Shown: piece after piece, positions 25,040 through 35,232 of the stretch
Position numbering within the stretch: position 1 is the first letter of the stretch
Layout of the letters: every line of letters starts with the position of its first letter
Assembly (NCBI GenBank): GCA_017454765.1
Contig: JAFTCJ010000008.1
Span: 1-49,179 of the forward strand
Source of the DNA: Erysipelotrichaceae bacterium
Lineage (GTDB): Bacteria; Bacillota_I; Bacilli_A; Erysipelotrichales; Erysipelotrichaceae
Length of the DNA stretch: 49,179 nucleotides
Direction of reading: 5' to 3'
Made by a program: the position numbers and the translations under genes
Notes under the pieces: model-generated
The model's database searches: none
What the model was told of the DNA's origin: nothing
What the model saw: the letters and a program-made list of their open reading frames with translations, nothing else

Positions 25040-25550
25040 CTGTGATGATCAGATCGACAGGAATGTCGTTTTCTTCTGCAAGATCGCAGTCCAGCTTCTG
25101 TACTTCATAGGCGACGGCGATCTTGAGTGCCTTGCAGTCTTTCAGATATCTGTCGTAGTATCCGCCTCCGTGTCCGAGGCGCTGTTTTTTCTCATTGAAG
25201 CAGACACAGGGAACGATGATGACGTCGATTTCTTCTTTCTCTATTTTAATGGAATGACCGGGATCGGGTTCCGGCATCTGATATCGGTTGAGGATCATCT
25301 GATGATCGATCGGCTGATATGCATCCATCTGTCTGCCCGGAAGGATGACAGGATAGGCGGCATCAAACAATTCATTGATTTGCGAAACATCGACTTCACT
25401 GTCACACGGATAATAGGAAAACACTCTCTTTCCTTTCAGATAAGGAAGCAGTTTCTCACAGATCGTTTCTGAGTATTGTTTTCTTTCTTCTTCAGTAAGA
25501 CCGTCTCTGTTTTTCAGACAGAACTTACGGAGCTTCTTTTTATCGATCAT
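25023..25550 (-). CDS. 5-formyltetrahydrofolate cyclo-ligase family protein
   Basis: A 175-residue protein of the MTHFS family, which converts 5-formyl-THF to methenyl-THF using ATP. The start KKLRKFCLKNRDGL, the central VFSYYPCDSEVDV and the nucleotide and substrate motif GHGGGYYDRYL are intact, and the length is normal. It overlaps the end of the upstream PTS EIIC gene by 11 nt and has AGGAAAA before its ATG, so the two are co-transcribed. Why a folate enzyme is paired with a sugar permease is unclear. Confidence 0.9.
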   Translation of the reverse strand: MIDKKKLRKFCLKNRDGLTEEERKQYSETICEKLLPYLKGKRVFSYYPCDSEVDVSQINELFDAAYPVILPGRQMDAYQPIDHQMILNRYQMPEPDPGHSIKIEKEEIDVIIVPCVCFNEKKQRLGHGGGYYDRYLKDCKALKIAVAYEVQKLDCDLAEENDIPVDLIITEKNTY

Positions 25551-26622
25551 TTTTCCTGTGTGTCAGATAGGTCAGCACGAAACCGAGGATGCAGCCGATG
25601 ACCATGGCGATCGCTGCATGGAAGATCGAGGAGTCAGGTCCGATCGTCGTGATGATGCCGAAGGTACCGAAGGAGGCCATGGCATAGGATTTGACTCTCA
25701 TGAGACCGGCATAGAATCCGGCAAAAAAGCCGGAAATGCTTAAGGCTGCCAGGGCTTTATAGTCTTTCATCACGATGCCGAAGAGAGCCGGTTCACTGGT
25801 TCCTCCCAGGGCTGCTGTGATGGCGGAAGCCAGGGTCTCGCTTTTTCTGTCTTTCAGATAAAGAGCCAGGGTGACGAAACCCAGAATGTTGTTATAGAGA
25901 ACATTGGCAAAGAACAGGATCGGATCGACACCTGTCGATGCCAATAGCAGCATCGCACTCAGGTTTGCTCCGCCCAAACCGCCGATCGTGATGAAGGGAA
26001 TGATGGCGCACATGATGCCGTTGCCCAGAGGCCCGAGATCCTTCAGTTTCAATATCAGATCGACCAGTCTGTCTCCCAGGAAAACGCCGACCGGTCCGAT
26101 GGCACAGAAGGTAATCGGTACCATGATGACGATGCTGAAAAGCGGAAGCAGGATCGGTCTGAGATTATCGGAAAGGATTTTCTGCAGGAAATGATAGATG
26201 TAGGACATCAGCCAGACGGCGATGATCGAAGAGATGACCTGATTGCCGTAGCTGGTGGAAGCGATCGGCAGGCCGAAAACAGAAAGCTGTCTGCCTTCTT
26301 CGACGAGTTTCACGAATGTCGGCGATATCAGCATGGCGCCTATGACTGCCGCCAGGAAACGGTCGACTTTGAAGACATCGGCTGAAGATACGGCGACATA
26401 GACCGGCATGAAGTAGTAACCGGCATCGGCGACAAAGGAAAGGACAGTGTAGGTATCGGAGTTTTCGCTTAAGATATTGAGGACCAGCGGTCCCAGAATG
26501 ATCAGTGCCACTTTCAGCATTCCGACACCGATCATGATCGGAAGTGTCGGTACGATGCATTCGATCAGCGTCGAAAGGGCAAGGTTGACTTTTTTATAGA
26601 TTTCTTTGAATAGCTGTTTCAT
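25540..26622 (-). CDS. Stand-alone PTS EIIC (glucose/beta-glucoside superfamily)
   Basis: A 360-residue polytopic protein matching the membrane domain of glucose-superfamily PTS permeases. The sugar-site motif appears as GGTSEPALFG (usually GITEPALYG), keeping the key Glu. No EIIA or EIIB domain is attached and none is encoded next to it, so phosphorylation would depend on subunits elsewhere, or it may act as a facilitator. I place the start at 26622: TGATAGAAT on the minus strand (26639-26631) ends 8 nt before it, and the longer frame's ATG at 26640 lies upstream of that box. It appears leaderless. Confidence 0.82.
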   Translation of the reverse strand: MKQLFKEIYKKVNLALSTLIECIVPTLPIMIGVGMLKVALIILGPLVLNILSENSDTYTVLSFVADAGYYFMPVYVAVSSADVFKVDRFLAAVIGAMLISPTFVKLVEEGRQLSVFGLPIASTSYGNQVISSIIAVWLMSYIYHFLQKILSDNLRPILLPLFSIVIMVPITFCAIGPVGVFLGDRLVDLILKLKDLGPLGNGIMCAIIPFITIGGLGGANLSAMLLLASTGVDPILFFANVLYNNILGFVTLALYLKDRKSETLASAITAALGGTSEPALFGIVMKDYKALAALSISGFFAGFYAGLMRVKSYAMASFGTFGIITTIGPDSSIFHAAIAMVIGCILGFVLTYLTHRKNDR

Positions 26623-26630
26623 CTGTTTTA

Positions 26631-26639
26631 ATTCTATCA
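26631..26639 (-). promoter_or_regulatory. Extended -10 of a leaderless promoter (EIIC)
   Basis: On the minus strand TGATAGAAT ends 8 nt before the ATG at 26622. No Shine-Dalgarno sequence. Confidence 0.5.
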
Positions 26640-26640
26640 T

Positions 26641-26671
26641 GAAAAAGAAAAAGACCTCTGTCTAGAGGCCT
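26641..26671 (-). terminator. Terminator of tgt-queA-queH
   Basis: On the minus strand AGGCCTCT pairs with AGAGGTCT (one G-U) around AGAC, followed by a T-rich run. The queH stop lies in the stem-loop. Confidence 0.75.
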
Positions 26672-27258
26672 CTAATCGAGTAGATACAGCCGCAATAGTT
26701 CTGATGGTAAAGGTTCAGTTCCTTATTTAAGGCATCGTTCTGAGTGATGCCGTCACCTTTCTTGAAATCGGCATAGAGGTATTTCACATCAGGGTATTTC
26801 TTCTGCAGTTTCTCGCCGATCTCATTGATCCAGTCGGCATTCTTGCGGTTCGAGATGGACATGACGGTCGTGCAGTATTCATAGTGATGTGCCGATGCAT
26901 AGCGGAATGTTTCTTCCATGCGCAGTTCATAGCACAGATAGCAGCGTTTTCCGCCTTCGGGTTCATCCCGATACAATGAGATCTGTTTCGTGTAATTCTC
27001 ATTGTCGTAGTGATCTTCGATCAGGGTGATGGAATCATCATTCAGATCGTCCAGATACTGTTTCAGGGCATTGAGCCTTTTCTCATATTCTTCATAGGGA
27101 TAGATATTGGAATTGGAGAAAAAGACAGTGATGCGGAAATACTGTCTCAGATACTGCAGCGGATAGACGGAACACACACCGCAGCAGATGTGGATCAGCA
27201 GCTCCGGTCTTCCTTTCAGCTGTCTGATCTGTTCCAGATGTTTCTGATAGTTATTCAT
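26662..27258 (-). CDS. queH: Epoxyqueuosine reductase QueH
   Basis: A 198-residue DUF208 protein. The paired-Cys motifs are present: HICCGVCS near the N-terminus and CYLCYELRM in the middle, with SNRKNADWINEIG after it. QueH performs the last step of queuosine synthesis, reducing epoxyqueuosine in tRNA, as the non-cobalamin alternative to QueG. Its position as third gene behind tgt and queA confirms the assignment. Start set at 27258 because the upstream extension only reads through the end of queA; the overlap is 8 nt. Confidence 0.93.
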   Translation of the reverse strand: MNNYQKHLEQIRQLKGRPELLIHICCGVCSVYPLQYLRQYFRITVFFSNSNIYPYEEYEKRLNALKQYLDDLNDDSITLIEDHYDNENYTKQISLYRDEPEGGKRCYLCYELRMEETFRYASAHHYEYCTTVMSISNRKNADWINEIGEKLQKKYPDVKYLYADFKKGDGITQNDALNKELNLYHQNYCGCIYSIRGL

Positions 27259-28275
27259 TGTCGATAAACATGGAGTCGCCGAAAGAGAAGAAACGGTATT
27301 TCTCATCGATCGCGACCTGATAGGCATGTAAGATCATTTCTCTTGAGCACTGGGCTGCGATCATCATGATCAGGGTCGATTTGGGCAGGTGGAAGTTGGT
27401 GATCTGGGCATCGATGCTTCTGAAGGTGTAGGGCGGATAGATGAAGATGTCTGTCTGGCCGCTGCATTCCTTGAATTCACCGTACTTGCAGATGATGGTC
27501 TCCAGAGTCCTTGTGGAAGTTGTGCCGACAGCGATGATCCTTCTGACTTCCTTCTTGGCCAGATTGAGCCTGTCGGCTGTCTCTTTGCTCATGGTGTAGA
27601 ATTCACTGTGCATGACATGGTCTTCGACGTTTTCTTCCTTGACCGGTTTGAAGGTTCCCAGTCCGACATGCAGGGTCACATCGAGGATCTCGATGCCTTT
27701 TTCCCTGATCTTTTCGATCAGTTCGTTGGTGAAATGAAGACCGGCTGTGGGACAGGCGGCTGAACCGTCGATCGCCGCATAGACATTGTTGTAGCGGGAA
27801 TTGTCTTTCAGTTTCTCATGGATGTAGGGAGGTGTGGGCATCATGCCGACCTCGTTGAGTACCTCCAAAAAGATCCCTTCATAATGCATGCGGAAGATGC
27901 GGATGCCTTCTTCTTTGCGTTCGATGCATTCGCCGTAGAGTTTTTCGGAGAAATCGATGATGGTTCCTGTCTTGATCGCCTTGGCGTTGCCGCAGAGACA
28001 TTCACAGATGTCGTTTTCGATCTTCAGGATCAGGACTTCGACCTTGGCGTGAGTGTCTCTCTTGTCGCCGTAGAGTCTCGCCGGGATGACTTTGGAGTTG
28101 TTTCTGACCAGGACGTCACCGGGTTTCAGATAGTCGATGATATCGTAAAAATGACGGTGTTCGATCTCACCGGTGTTTTTATGAAGTACCATGAGACGGG
28201 ATTCGTCTCTCTTGTCTGCCGGGTGCTGGGCGATCAGCTCCTCGGGCAGTTCAAAATCAAAATCAGACAGTTTCA

Positions 28276-28276
<1 letters not shown>
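27251..28276 (-). CDS. queA: tRNA ribosyltransferase-isomerase QueA
   Basis: A 341-residue QueA of normal length, transferring and isomerising the ribosyl group of SAM onto preQ1 in tRNA. Recognisable segments are FDFELPEELIAQHPADKRD at the start, NNSKVIPARL, the AACPTAGLHFT motif in the middle and TNFHLPKSTL near the end. Its ATG shares one base with the tgt stop (TGATG), so translation is coupled. Middle gene of the queuosine operon. Confidence 0.97.
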
Positions 28277-29440
<1,164 letters not shown>

Positions 29441-29446
29441 GATGTT

Positions 29447-29887
29447 ATGAAATCCAAAGAGCTGAAGACTTACAATCTGCCGGAAGACAATCCGGTGATC
29501 GCCCAGATCGACGCCAAGCCGAATTTTCTTTTCGGTATCATGATCATGATCGGAGCCATTTCCTTTCTGGCTTCATTCCCGAGGATCTACGGCATCATCC
29601 TGATCAGTTTCTCGATCTGTGCCCTGATCTACATGCCCAGAGTCCTGCTGATGGAGTTCTACAACGAGTATCTGGTCGCCTACAACAAAGCGGACAAGAA
29701 CAACTGCGTGCTGATCTACTACGAAGACATCACATCCTGGTATTATTCCCGGGGTGCCAGACATGACTTCTTATGCATCGAACTCAGCGACGGACGTGAG
29801 GAGAAGATCGAGGCTTTCTCCAAGTCGATCTTTGAAAGCAACATGAACCGCTTTATCAAAGAGAAGCACAGGAAGAATGTCCAATGA
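29447..29887 (+). CDS. Membrane protein with two TM helices and a cytosolic C-domain
   Basis: 146 residues. Two hydrophobic helices (about residues 27-47 and 50-66) are followed by about 80 polar residues with a strand-rich pattern (VLIYYEDITSWYYS, FLCIELSDGREEKIEAF). This resembles bacterial PH-like (YcxB/YdbT-type) membrane proteins, but I cannot name a family firmly. Its stop overlaps the ATG of the exonuclease gene (ATGA), so the two are co-translated. Start appears leaderless. Confidence 0.65.
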   Translation: MKSKELKTYNLPEDNPVIAQIDAKPNFLFGIMIMIGAISFLASFPRIYGIILISFSICALIYMPRVLLMEFYNEYLVAYNKADKNNCVLIYYEDITSWYYSRGARHDFLCIELSDGREEKIEAFSKSIFESNMNRFIKEKHRKNVQ

Positions 29888-30438
29888 GGATCGTCGCCAT
29901 CGATTTTGAGACGGCGAATGCGTCAATGGCTTCCGCGTGTGCCTTAGGCATAGCGGTCTATGAGGACGGAGAGATCCTGGACAGTTTCGAATGGTATATC
30001 AAACCCTTCCGCCGCTACAATTACTTCACCAACACCCACATCCACGGCATCACGAAAGAAGATGTGGAGGATGAATATGAATTTGTCTATTACTATGAGG
30101 AACTTTCGCAGATTCTGAAAGATGCTTTGATCGTGGCACATAATGCCATGTTTGATCTGACGGTGCTCAACGAGGTCTGTGATGTCTACGGTCTGGATCA
30201 TTTCAAGAATCCTTACATCGATACGGTCGCGATCTCGAGAAGGGTCTATCCGGAATTATACAATCACAAGCTGAATACTCTCAGCGATTATCTTGATATC
30301 TCACTGCAGCATCACAACGGCAAATCCGATGCGTTCGCCTGTCTGATGATTCTTTTGAAATCGATGAATGCGTATCATACGTATGAAATCGATGAGTTTA
30401 TGAAAAAAATCGGACTTCATTACAAATATAATATGTAA
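29884..30438 (+). CDS. DEDDh 3'-5' exonuclease (DnaQ/PolC epsilon-like)
   Basis: A 184-residue stand-alone exonuclease. Motif I is AIDFETAN, motif II lies in VAHNAMFDLTVL, and the final His and Asp are in HHNGKSDA, giving a complete DEDDh set. Such single-domain proteins proofread or trim DNA or RNA ends; the substrate is not clear. Translation is coupled to the preceding membrane-protein gene. Confidence 0.85.
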   Translation: MRIVAIDFETANASMASACALGIAVYEDGEILDSFEWYIKPFRRYNYFTNTHIHGITKEDVEDEYEFVYYYEELSQILKDALIVAHNAMFDLTVLNEVCDVYGLDHFKNPYIDTVAISRRVYPELYNHKLNTLSDYLDISLQHHNGKSDAFACLMILLKSMNAYHTYEIDEFMKKIGLHYKYNM

Positions 30439-30460
30439 AAATTTTCATTGTTAGAAAAAG

Positions 30461-30489
30461 TTTACAATCAGAATGATATGTTTTATAAT
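30461..30489 (+). promoter_or_regulatory. Promoter of the pyrophosphatase-like gene
   Basis: TTTACA (30461-30466), 17-bp spacer, TATAAT (30484-30489). The leader would be about 26 nt with a GAGGTG ribosome-binding site. Confidence 0.72.
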
Positions 30490-30521
30490 GTAATTTAACT
30501 TGTAGTTCTGAGGTGCTGTAA

Positions 30522-30908
30522 ATGAAAGAATTTGAAAACAACGCTTATTTCTGGCAGAAAGTCGATACACTGTATTCTTCCGGTGATTTCAAGCTCATCT
30601 GCAAAAAGGGGAGTACACATAAAGTATATCCTTCACTGACCTATCCGTGTGATTTCGGTTATGTGGAAACATTAAGTTCCGATACGGATTCGCCGATGGA
30701 GGTTTTCCGCAGCCGGAAGAGTGATACCGTCGATGCGATCGTGATCTGTGCGGATATCATTGAGAAGCGTTTTGAGGTGAAGGCACTGGTCGGTTTAAGT
30801 GAAGATGAGTGTCTGGAGGTCCTCCATTTCCTCAACTGCACCGATTACCAGAAGGCTGTCCTTCTCAGAAGAGGAAAACAGATTCCTCCATGGAGTGAAA
30901 CAGAGTAG
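30522..30908 (+). CDS. Reduced inorganic pyrophosphatase-like protein
   Basis: 128 residues with the core of family I inorganic pyrophosphatase: THKVYPSLTYPCDFGYVETL corresponds to the YPxNYGY substrate strand, followed by SSDTDSPMEVFRS where active enzymes have SxDGDPxDV. Two Asp are kept, one is Glu, and the later metal-binding Asp pair (D97 and D102 in E. coli numbering) has no counterpart because the chain is short. It may be inactive on pyrophosphate or use another phosphate ester. Monocistronic with a near-consensus promoter. Confidence 0.65.
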   Translation: MKEFENNAYFWQKVDTLYSSGDFKLICKKGSTHKVYPSLTYPCDFGYVETLSSDTDSPMEVFRSRKSDTVDAIVICADIIEKRFEVKALVGLSEDECLEVLHFLNCTDYQKAVLLRRGKQIPPWSETE

Positions 30909-30936
30909 CATGTAAGTGCTTCTTTTTTCTTGAATC

Positions 30937-30945
30937 TGTTAAAAT
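30937..30945 (+). promoter_or_regulatory. Extended -10 of a leaderless promoter (AI-2E family gene)
   Basis: TGTTAAAAT ends 6 nt before ATG 30952. The stretch from TAAAAT to the start codon is identical to that before the DUF2726-like gene at the other end of the window. Confidence 0.58.
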
Positions 30946-30951
30946 AGAAGT

Positions 30952-32058
30952 ATGGATAAGAGAAAAGAGTTTATTATCAATTTCGCATACGTCGCCATCA
31001 TCTGTGCGATCGTATTCATCTCTATCAATTACCTTTTGCCGGTATTGCTTCCGTTTATCATCGGCTTCTTTTTTGCGTATTTTTCGATCAGGATCAGCCG
31101 CCGTTTCTTCAAGGAAGACAGCAAGCTTTATCGTTCCCTGACTTTAAGCGTCCTGTACCTGATCGTCATATTGCTTCTGGTGCTGCTGATCTCCAGCGGT
31201 ATCACCAAGCTGACCGACTTCATCAAGAACCTGCCGGCTTTCTATACCAACACGTTGGAACCGTATATCGGCACCCTGGAATCTTCTCTGCTGGATCTGA
31301 GCGATTCGCTTCCTTACAGCATCAGGGATCCGCTTTCCGCTTTCACGGACGACATCTTTGAAGGCTTGAAGGGACTGCTGTCACAGGCGACGACAGGCAT
31401 CGTTTCCATCACGACTTCTTTCATCAAGAACGCTCCGGATACGCTGGTCGATATCATCGTCATGATCGTCTCTTCGTTCTATATGATCCTGGACTACGAA
31501 AATATCGGCAGATGGTTCACTTCCGCTCTGCCGGAGAAGGCACTGACTGTGTTCAATGAGATCAAGGACTTCTGTGAGAACACACTGTTCAAGATCATGG
31601 GCTCCTATGCCCTGATCATGATCATGACCTTTATCGAACTGTTCATCGGTCTGGCGCTGATCGGTATCAGCAATGCCGGCATGTGGTCCTTCATCATCTC
31701 ATTCCTCGATATCCTGCCGGTACTGGGCGTCGGTACGGTGCTGATCCCCTGGGGCATTTCCGCCCTCATCACCGGAAGGATCCTGCTGGGCATTGAGATC
31801 CTGGTGATCTATCTGATCATTACTGTGATCAGAAACATCGTCGAGCCAAGACTTGTGGGTACCAATCTGGGTCTACATCCGCTGGCAACACTGATCGCCA
31901 TGATGGTCGGTCTGGATCTGTTCAGCTTCGTGGGCATGTTCGGTCTGCCTCTTGCGCTTTCCTTCTTTGTGACCCGCAATAAAGAAAAGCCTCTTCTGGT
32001 CAAGGAACCTGATCAGCCGAAACAGAAAAATAAGAATATAAAGAGCAGGAAGAAATAG
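30952..32058 (+). CDS. AI-2E family membrane transporter
   Basis: A 368-residue membrane protein of the AI-2E/PerM family. Features are an N-terminal pair of helices with LLPVLLPFIIGFFFAY, a long middle loop (LTDFIKNLPAFYTNTLEP), then SFYMILDYENI and the conserved C-terminal ILPVLGVGTVLIPWG and VEPRLVGTNLGLHPL. Members include exporters of autoinducer-2 and Na+/H+ antiporters, so the substrate is open. Leaderless start. It ends at a strong terminator. Confidence 0.9.
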   Translation: MDKRKEFIINFAYVAIICAIVFISINYLLPVLLPFIIGFFFAYFSIRISRRFFKEDSKLYRSLTLSVLYLIVILLLVLLISSGITKLTDFIKNLPAFYTNTLEPYIGTLESSLLDLSDSLPYSIRDPLSAFTDDIFEGLKGLLSQATTGIVSITTSFIKNAPDTLVDIIVMIVSSFYMILDYENIGRWFTSALPEKALTVFNEIKDFCENTLFKIMGSYALIMIMTFIELFIGLALIGISNAGMWSFIISFLDILPVLGVGTVLIPWGISALITGRILLGIEILVIYLIITVIRNIVEPRLVGTNLGLHPLATLIAMMVGLDLFSFVGMFGLPLALSFFVTRNKEKPLLVKEPDQPKQKNKNIKSRKK

Positions 32059-32073
32059 TGATCTGAACCTTAT

Positions 32074-32110
32074 AAAGCTTTATCAAAGTACATGATAAGG
32101 CTTTTTCTTT
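32074..32110 (+). terminator. Terminator after the AI-2E family gene
   Basis: An 11-pair stem (32075-32085 with 32093-32103, one G-T pair), 7-nt loop and T-rich tail. Confidence 0.85.
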
Positions 32111-32189
32111 GATTCGATTGATGATGAATCCTCGCTGATTCGTTATAGAATAGAATTGAAAAAGAAGAATACAGCTGGGAGGCAAAAAC

Positions 32190-32975
32190 ATGTCATTATT
32201 CAAACAGATATTTAAAGACACCAAACCGATCATCGGTATGGTCCATCTGAGACCTTTACCGGGAGCTCCGGGTTATTGCGGAGATCTTGAAAAAGTCTAC
32301 GAAGAGGCGTTAGCGGATCTGAAAGCTCTGGAAAGAGGCGGCGCAAATGCTGTCATCGTCGAGAACTTCGGGGACATTCCTTATGCGACAGAACAGGAAA
32401 TGATCACGACAACAGCCATGACGGCTATTGCTGCCAGACTGAGACAGGAATGTAATCTACCGATGGGCATCAATGTCCAATTCAACAATTATGAAGCAGA
32501 ATGGGCGATCGCTTATTCCTGCAACTACGATTTTATTCGTTCGGAAGTGTTCGCAGAAAACAGGATGGGACCCAACGGTGTATGTATCGCATCCGGTCCG
32601 GCTATCATGAGGCTCAAGGCCAGATACCCGAAAGATATTGCTTTCCTGGCTGATGTCAATGTCAAACATACCTTCGCGATCGCGGAACAGCCACTGGATT
32701 TCACTGTTGAATCCATTATTGAAGGCGGTGCAGATGCGCTGATCTGTACCGGTATCATGACCGGAAAATCACCGAGCGTTGATGATGTCAAAGAGATGAA
32801 AGATATCGCCGGAGATGTTCCGGTCATCGTTGGCAGCGGTGTCAACGAAAAGACTGTCAGGGATTACCTGACTGTATCTGACGGTGCCATCATCGGCAGT
32901 TTCTTCAAAGTAGACGGAAACGTCATGAACGGAATCGATGAAGGCAGAGTCAGATCGCTGATGTCGAAACTGTAG
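32190..32975 (+). CDS. BtpA/SgcQ family TIM-barrel protein
   Basis: A 261-residue protein of the BtpA/SgcQ family. Recognisable are IIGMVHLRPLPGAPGY near the N-terminus, the GANAVIVENFGD loop, FIRSEVFAENRMGPNG and a C-terminal phosphate-type loop VIVGSGVNEKTV. BtpA is needed for photosystem I stability in cyanobacteria, while SgcQ sits in a sugar operon in E. coli; no reaction is established. A GGGAGG site precedes the ATG. It is convergent with a sugar kinase, which supports a carbohydrate role. Confidence 0.9.
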   Translation: MSLFKQIFKDTKPIIGMVHLRPLPGAPGYCGDLEKVYEEALADLKALERGGANAVIVENFGDIPYATEQEMITTTAMTAIAARLRQECNLPMGINVQFNNYEAEWAIAYSCNYDFIRSEVFAENRMGPNGVCIASGPAIMRLKARYPKDIAFLADVNVKHTFAIAEQPLDFTVESIIEGGADALICTGIMTGKSPSVDDVKEMKDIAGDVPVIVGSGVNEKTVRDYLTVSDGAIIGSFFKVDGNVMNGIDEGRVRSLMSKL

Positions 32976-32980
32976 AATTC

Positions 32981-33011
32981 AAAAACCATCGGAGATGATC
33001 CGGTGGTTTTT
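32981..33011 (+). terminator. Terminator after the BtpA/SgcQ gene
   Basis: A 13-pair stem (32981-32993 with 32999-33011, one T-G pair) with A and T runs at the outer ends, so it can act in both directions. Confidence 0.85.
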
Positions 33012-33085
33012 CATTGCCAGATAGTCCACCGATCCAGCTGATGGATGGATCTTTTCATCAGCATTGCCTGATTGACGTTCGGGTT

Positions 33086-34498
33086 TTATAATCCGGGATA
33101 GACAGATTCCAGCTGTCCGTATATTTCCCTGAACAAGGCGATACGGGAGGAATAGAATTTTGATGCTGTCTGATCAGGAACAAAAGTCCTTTCAAACTGG
33201 ATGAACTGTCTGATGACACTAAGGTCTTCCCAGATGCCGACAGCTACTCCTCCAAGCACTGCACTGCCAATTGCACCTGACAGATCAGGATATCTGAGTG
33301 TATGCAGCCTGACGTTCATGACATCAGCAATAATCTGACAGATGGCATCACTTCTGCTGAAGCCACCGGTGATCGTCATTTCATCAATGATGTATCCTTT
33401 TTCTCTGATCTCTTCCAGGATCAGGGCAAGGTTTATGACAATGCCTTCAACCACGCTTCGAAGAAGGTCGTTGCGGGTCGTTGCCTGACTCAGACCTGTC
33501 CATGATCCTTTGGCGGAGGGGTTGCTGTACGGTTTTCTTTCTCCGCTGAGATAGGGGTGGAAAATGACGCCGTTGCTTCCTGCGGATGAATTCAGGATCA
33601 TCTGTTCTGCCAAAGCAAAGTCACGTTCACCGAGCAGGGTCTTCAGTGCCCAGTTGTATGATGATCCGGCTGAAATACTGAAAGAGAAAGGCTTAAATCC
33701 GAAATCTTCGTGTTCAGTTTTATACATGATGCCTGCGGAGGTCCCGCACGAAAGCACTGCATTATGCAGCAGAAGAGCTCCTGTGCCGACTGCAGCGGCA
33801 GAGGCATCGGGCAGTCCGCCGATCAGCGGGATGCCTTTCGCCAGATGACATTTTTCAGAGATATTTTCACTGACTTCTCCTACGATCTGCGTTGGATCGA
33901 CAATCTCAGGGAAACAGTCAAGACTCACTTTTGCTTCCTTAAGCATCTCCGTATTCCATCTGCGTTCCGATCTGATATACATTCCGCTGTCGATGGCACT
34001 GTCGGTATCACACACCGCTTTTCCGCAGAGCCTGTAGATCAGATAGGAATGATTTGTAGAAAGTATCATGGCTGATTCTGAAAGGATCTCAGGATGATGT
34101 TCATGCATCCAAAGAAGCCTGGCGGCAGCACTGCCGGCATTGATCTGCGTCTCATGTTTCTGATTCCAGGTTTCTGCTGCATCTTTTGCGCGGGTGTCGT
34201 TCCACATGATGCTTCTTCCGATCGCTTTATGATCTTTCCCTATGCAGATCAGGTTCGGGTCTGTTCCATCTATGGCGACGCAGGCAAGTTCTCCGGGATC
34301 GATCCCTTCCAGGATGACGACATTTCCCTGACAGAAGGCTTTCCACCAGTCTTCGGGATCCTGTTCCGATTCCCTGTCTGGTCCAATGTAGGTATGATAG
34401 GTCTCGCTGTGGCTTCTGATGATGGAACCGTCAGTTGAAAACAGGATGATCTTGTCAGAACTGGTTCCGAAATCATGTGACAGAATGTATTTTTTCAT
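33086..34498 (-). CDS. FGGY-family carbohydrate kinase
   Basis: A 470-residue FGGY sugar kinase. The N-terminal ATPase motif (SHDFGTSSDKIILF), the substrate region (VAIDGTDPNLICI), the second-domain motif LPDASAAAVGTGAL and the C-terminal TITGGFSRSD are in order. Length and motifs fit xylulokinase/gluconokinase-like members; the sugar cannot be read from sequence. GGAGGAAGG precedes the ATG. It faces the BtpA/SgcQ gene and is divergent from the operon beginning at 34654, suggesting one catabolic locus. Confidence 0.9.
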   Translation of the reverse strand: MKKYILSHDFGTSSDKIILFSTDGSIIRSHSETYHTYIGPDRESEQDPEDWWKAFCQGNVVILEGIDPGELACVAIDGTDPNLICIGKDHKAIGRSIMWNDTRAKDAAETWNQKHETQINAGSAAARLLWMHEHHPEILSESAMILSTNHSYLIYRLCGKAVCDTDSAIDSGMYIRSERRWNTEMLKEAKVSLDCFPEIVDPTQIVGEVSENISEKCHLAKGIPLIGGLPDASAAAVGTGALLLHNAVLSCGTSAGIMYKTEHEDFGFKPFSFSISAGSSYNWALKTLLGERDFALAEQMILNSSAGSNGVIFHPYLSGERKPYSNPSAKGSWTGLSQATTRNDLLRSVVEGIVINLALILEEIREKGYIIDEMTITGGFSRSDAICQIIADVMNVRLHTLRYPDLSGAIGSAVLGGVAVGIWEDLSVIRQFIQFERTFVPDQTASKFYSSRIALFREIYGQLESVYPGL

Positions 34499-34550
34499 AG
34501 GGCCTTCCTCCGATCATGTAGATGGTGTTGCTGCGGGATCTTCTACTAAT

Positions 34551-34556
34551 ATTATA
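34551..34556 (-). promoter_or_regulatory. -10 box of the FGGY kinase gene
   Basis: On the minus strand TATAAT (34556-34551), leaving a leader of about 50 nt before the Shine-Dalgarno site and ATG 34498. No good -35 seen. Confidence 0.5.
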
Positions 34557-34601
34557 AGCATTTACCGGACACCATTGAGTGCATATTCCCTAAAAAAACT
34601 G

Positions 34602-34607
34602 TATAAT
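34602..34607 (+). promoter_or_regulatory. -10 box of the DUF6273-to-SDR gene cluster
   Basis: TATAAT, followed by a leader of about 40 nt with AGAAGGAGG before ATG 34654. A -35 box is not clear. Confidence 0.55.
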
Positions 34608-34653
34608 GAGATTAACAGGTTTATTCATTTATATCATATAGAAGGAGGCTAAA

Positions 34654-35217
34654 ATGAGTAACTATTTTGAAGAACTGACTTTTGGCTCATGGGGTAATGA
34701 ACCCATCACCTGGCTGGTCCTGAAAAAGGAGGGAAACAAGGCTCTGATCATTTCCAAACTCGGTCTTGATGCCGGCCCTTACAACGAGACCAGAGCTGAT
34801 TTGACCTGGGAAGAGTGTTCATTGCGCAAATGGCTCAACAATACATTCTTCTATGCAGGATTTACCATGGAAGAGAAAAAGAAAGTGCTTGATACGGTTG
34901 TCAATAATCCCGACAATGCGGAGTATGAGGTTGACGGAGGAAATGAGACGACAGACAAGATCTTCCTGTTAAGCATCGATGAGGCAAGAGAACTGTTCCC
35001 GGACAATGATTCGAGAATGACCTACAGCACGGATTTCGCCAAGGGGCATCATGCCTATGTTGCTGATAATGACAATGCCTGGTGGTGTCTGCGTTCTCCG
35101 GGATACCATCGTGACTACTGTGCCTATGTCAGCAGCCGCGGCGTTCCTTCCGCTTATGGCATGCTGGTGAACTACCCAGGCTACACGTTCCGTCCGGCAA
35201 TGTGGATTGAACTGTAA
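34654..35217 (+). CDS. DUF6273 domain protein
   Basis: A 187-residue single DUF6273 (SUMF1/FGE-like fold) protein. It has the usual phrases ITWLVLKKEGNKALIISK, the TWEECSLRKWLNN helix, DKIFLLSIDEA and the C-terminal WWCLRSPG ... FRPAMWIEL. No signal peptide. Such domains are often attached to surface or toxin-like proteins in gut Firmicutes; here it stands alone at the head of a metabolic gene cluster. Function unknown. Good AAGGAGG site. Confidence 0.8.
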   Translation: MSNYFEELTFGSWGNEPITWLVLKKEGNKALIISKLGLDAGPYNETRADLTWEECSLRKWLNNTFFYAGFTMEEKKKVLDTVVNNPDNAEYEVDGGNETTDKIFLLSIDEARELFPDNDSRMTYSTDFAKGHHAYVADNDNAWWCLRSPGYHRDYCAYVSSRGVPSAYGMLVNYPGYTFRPAMWIEL

Positions 35218-35232
35218 AGGAGAACTGGAATA

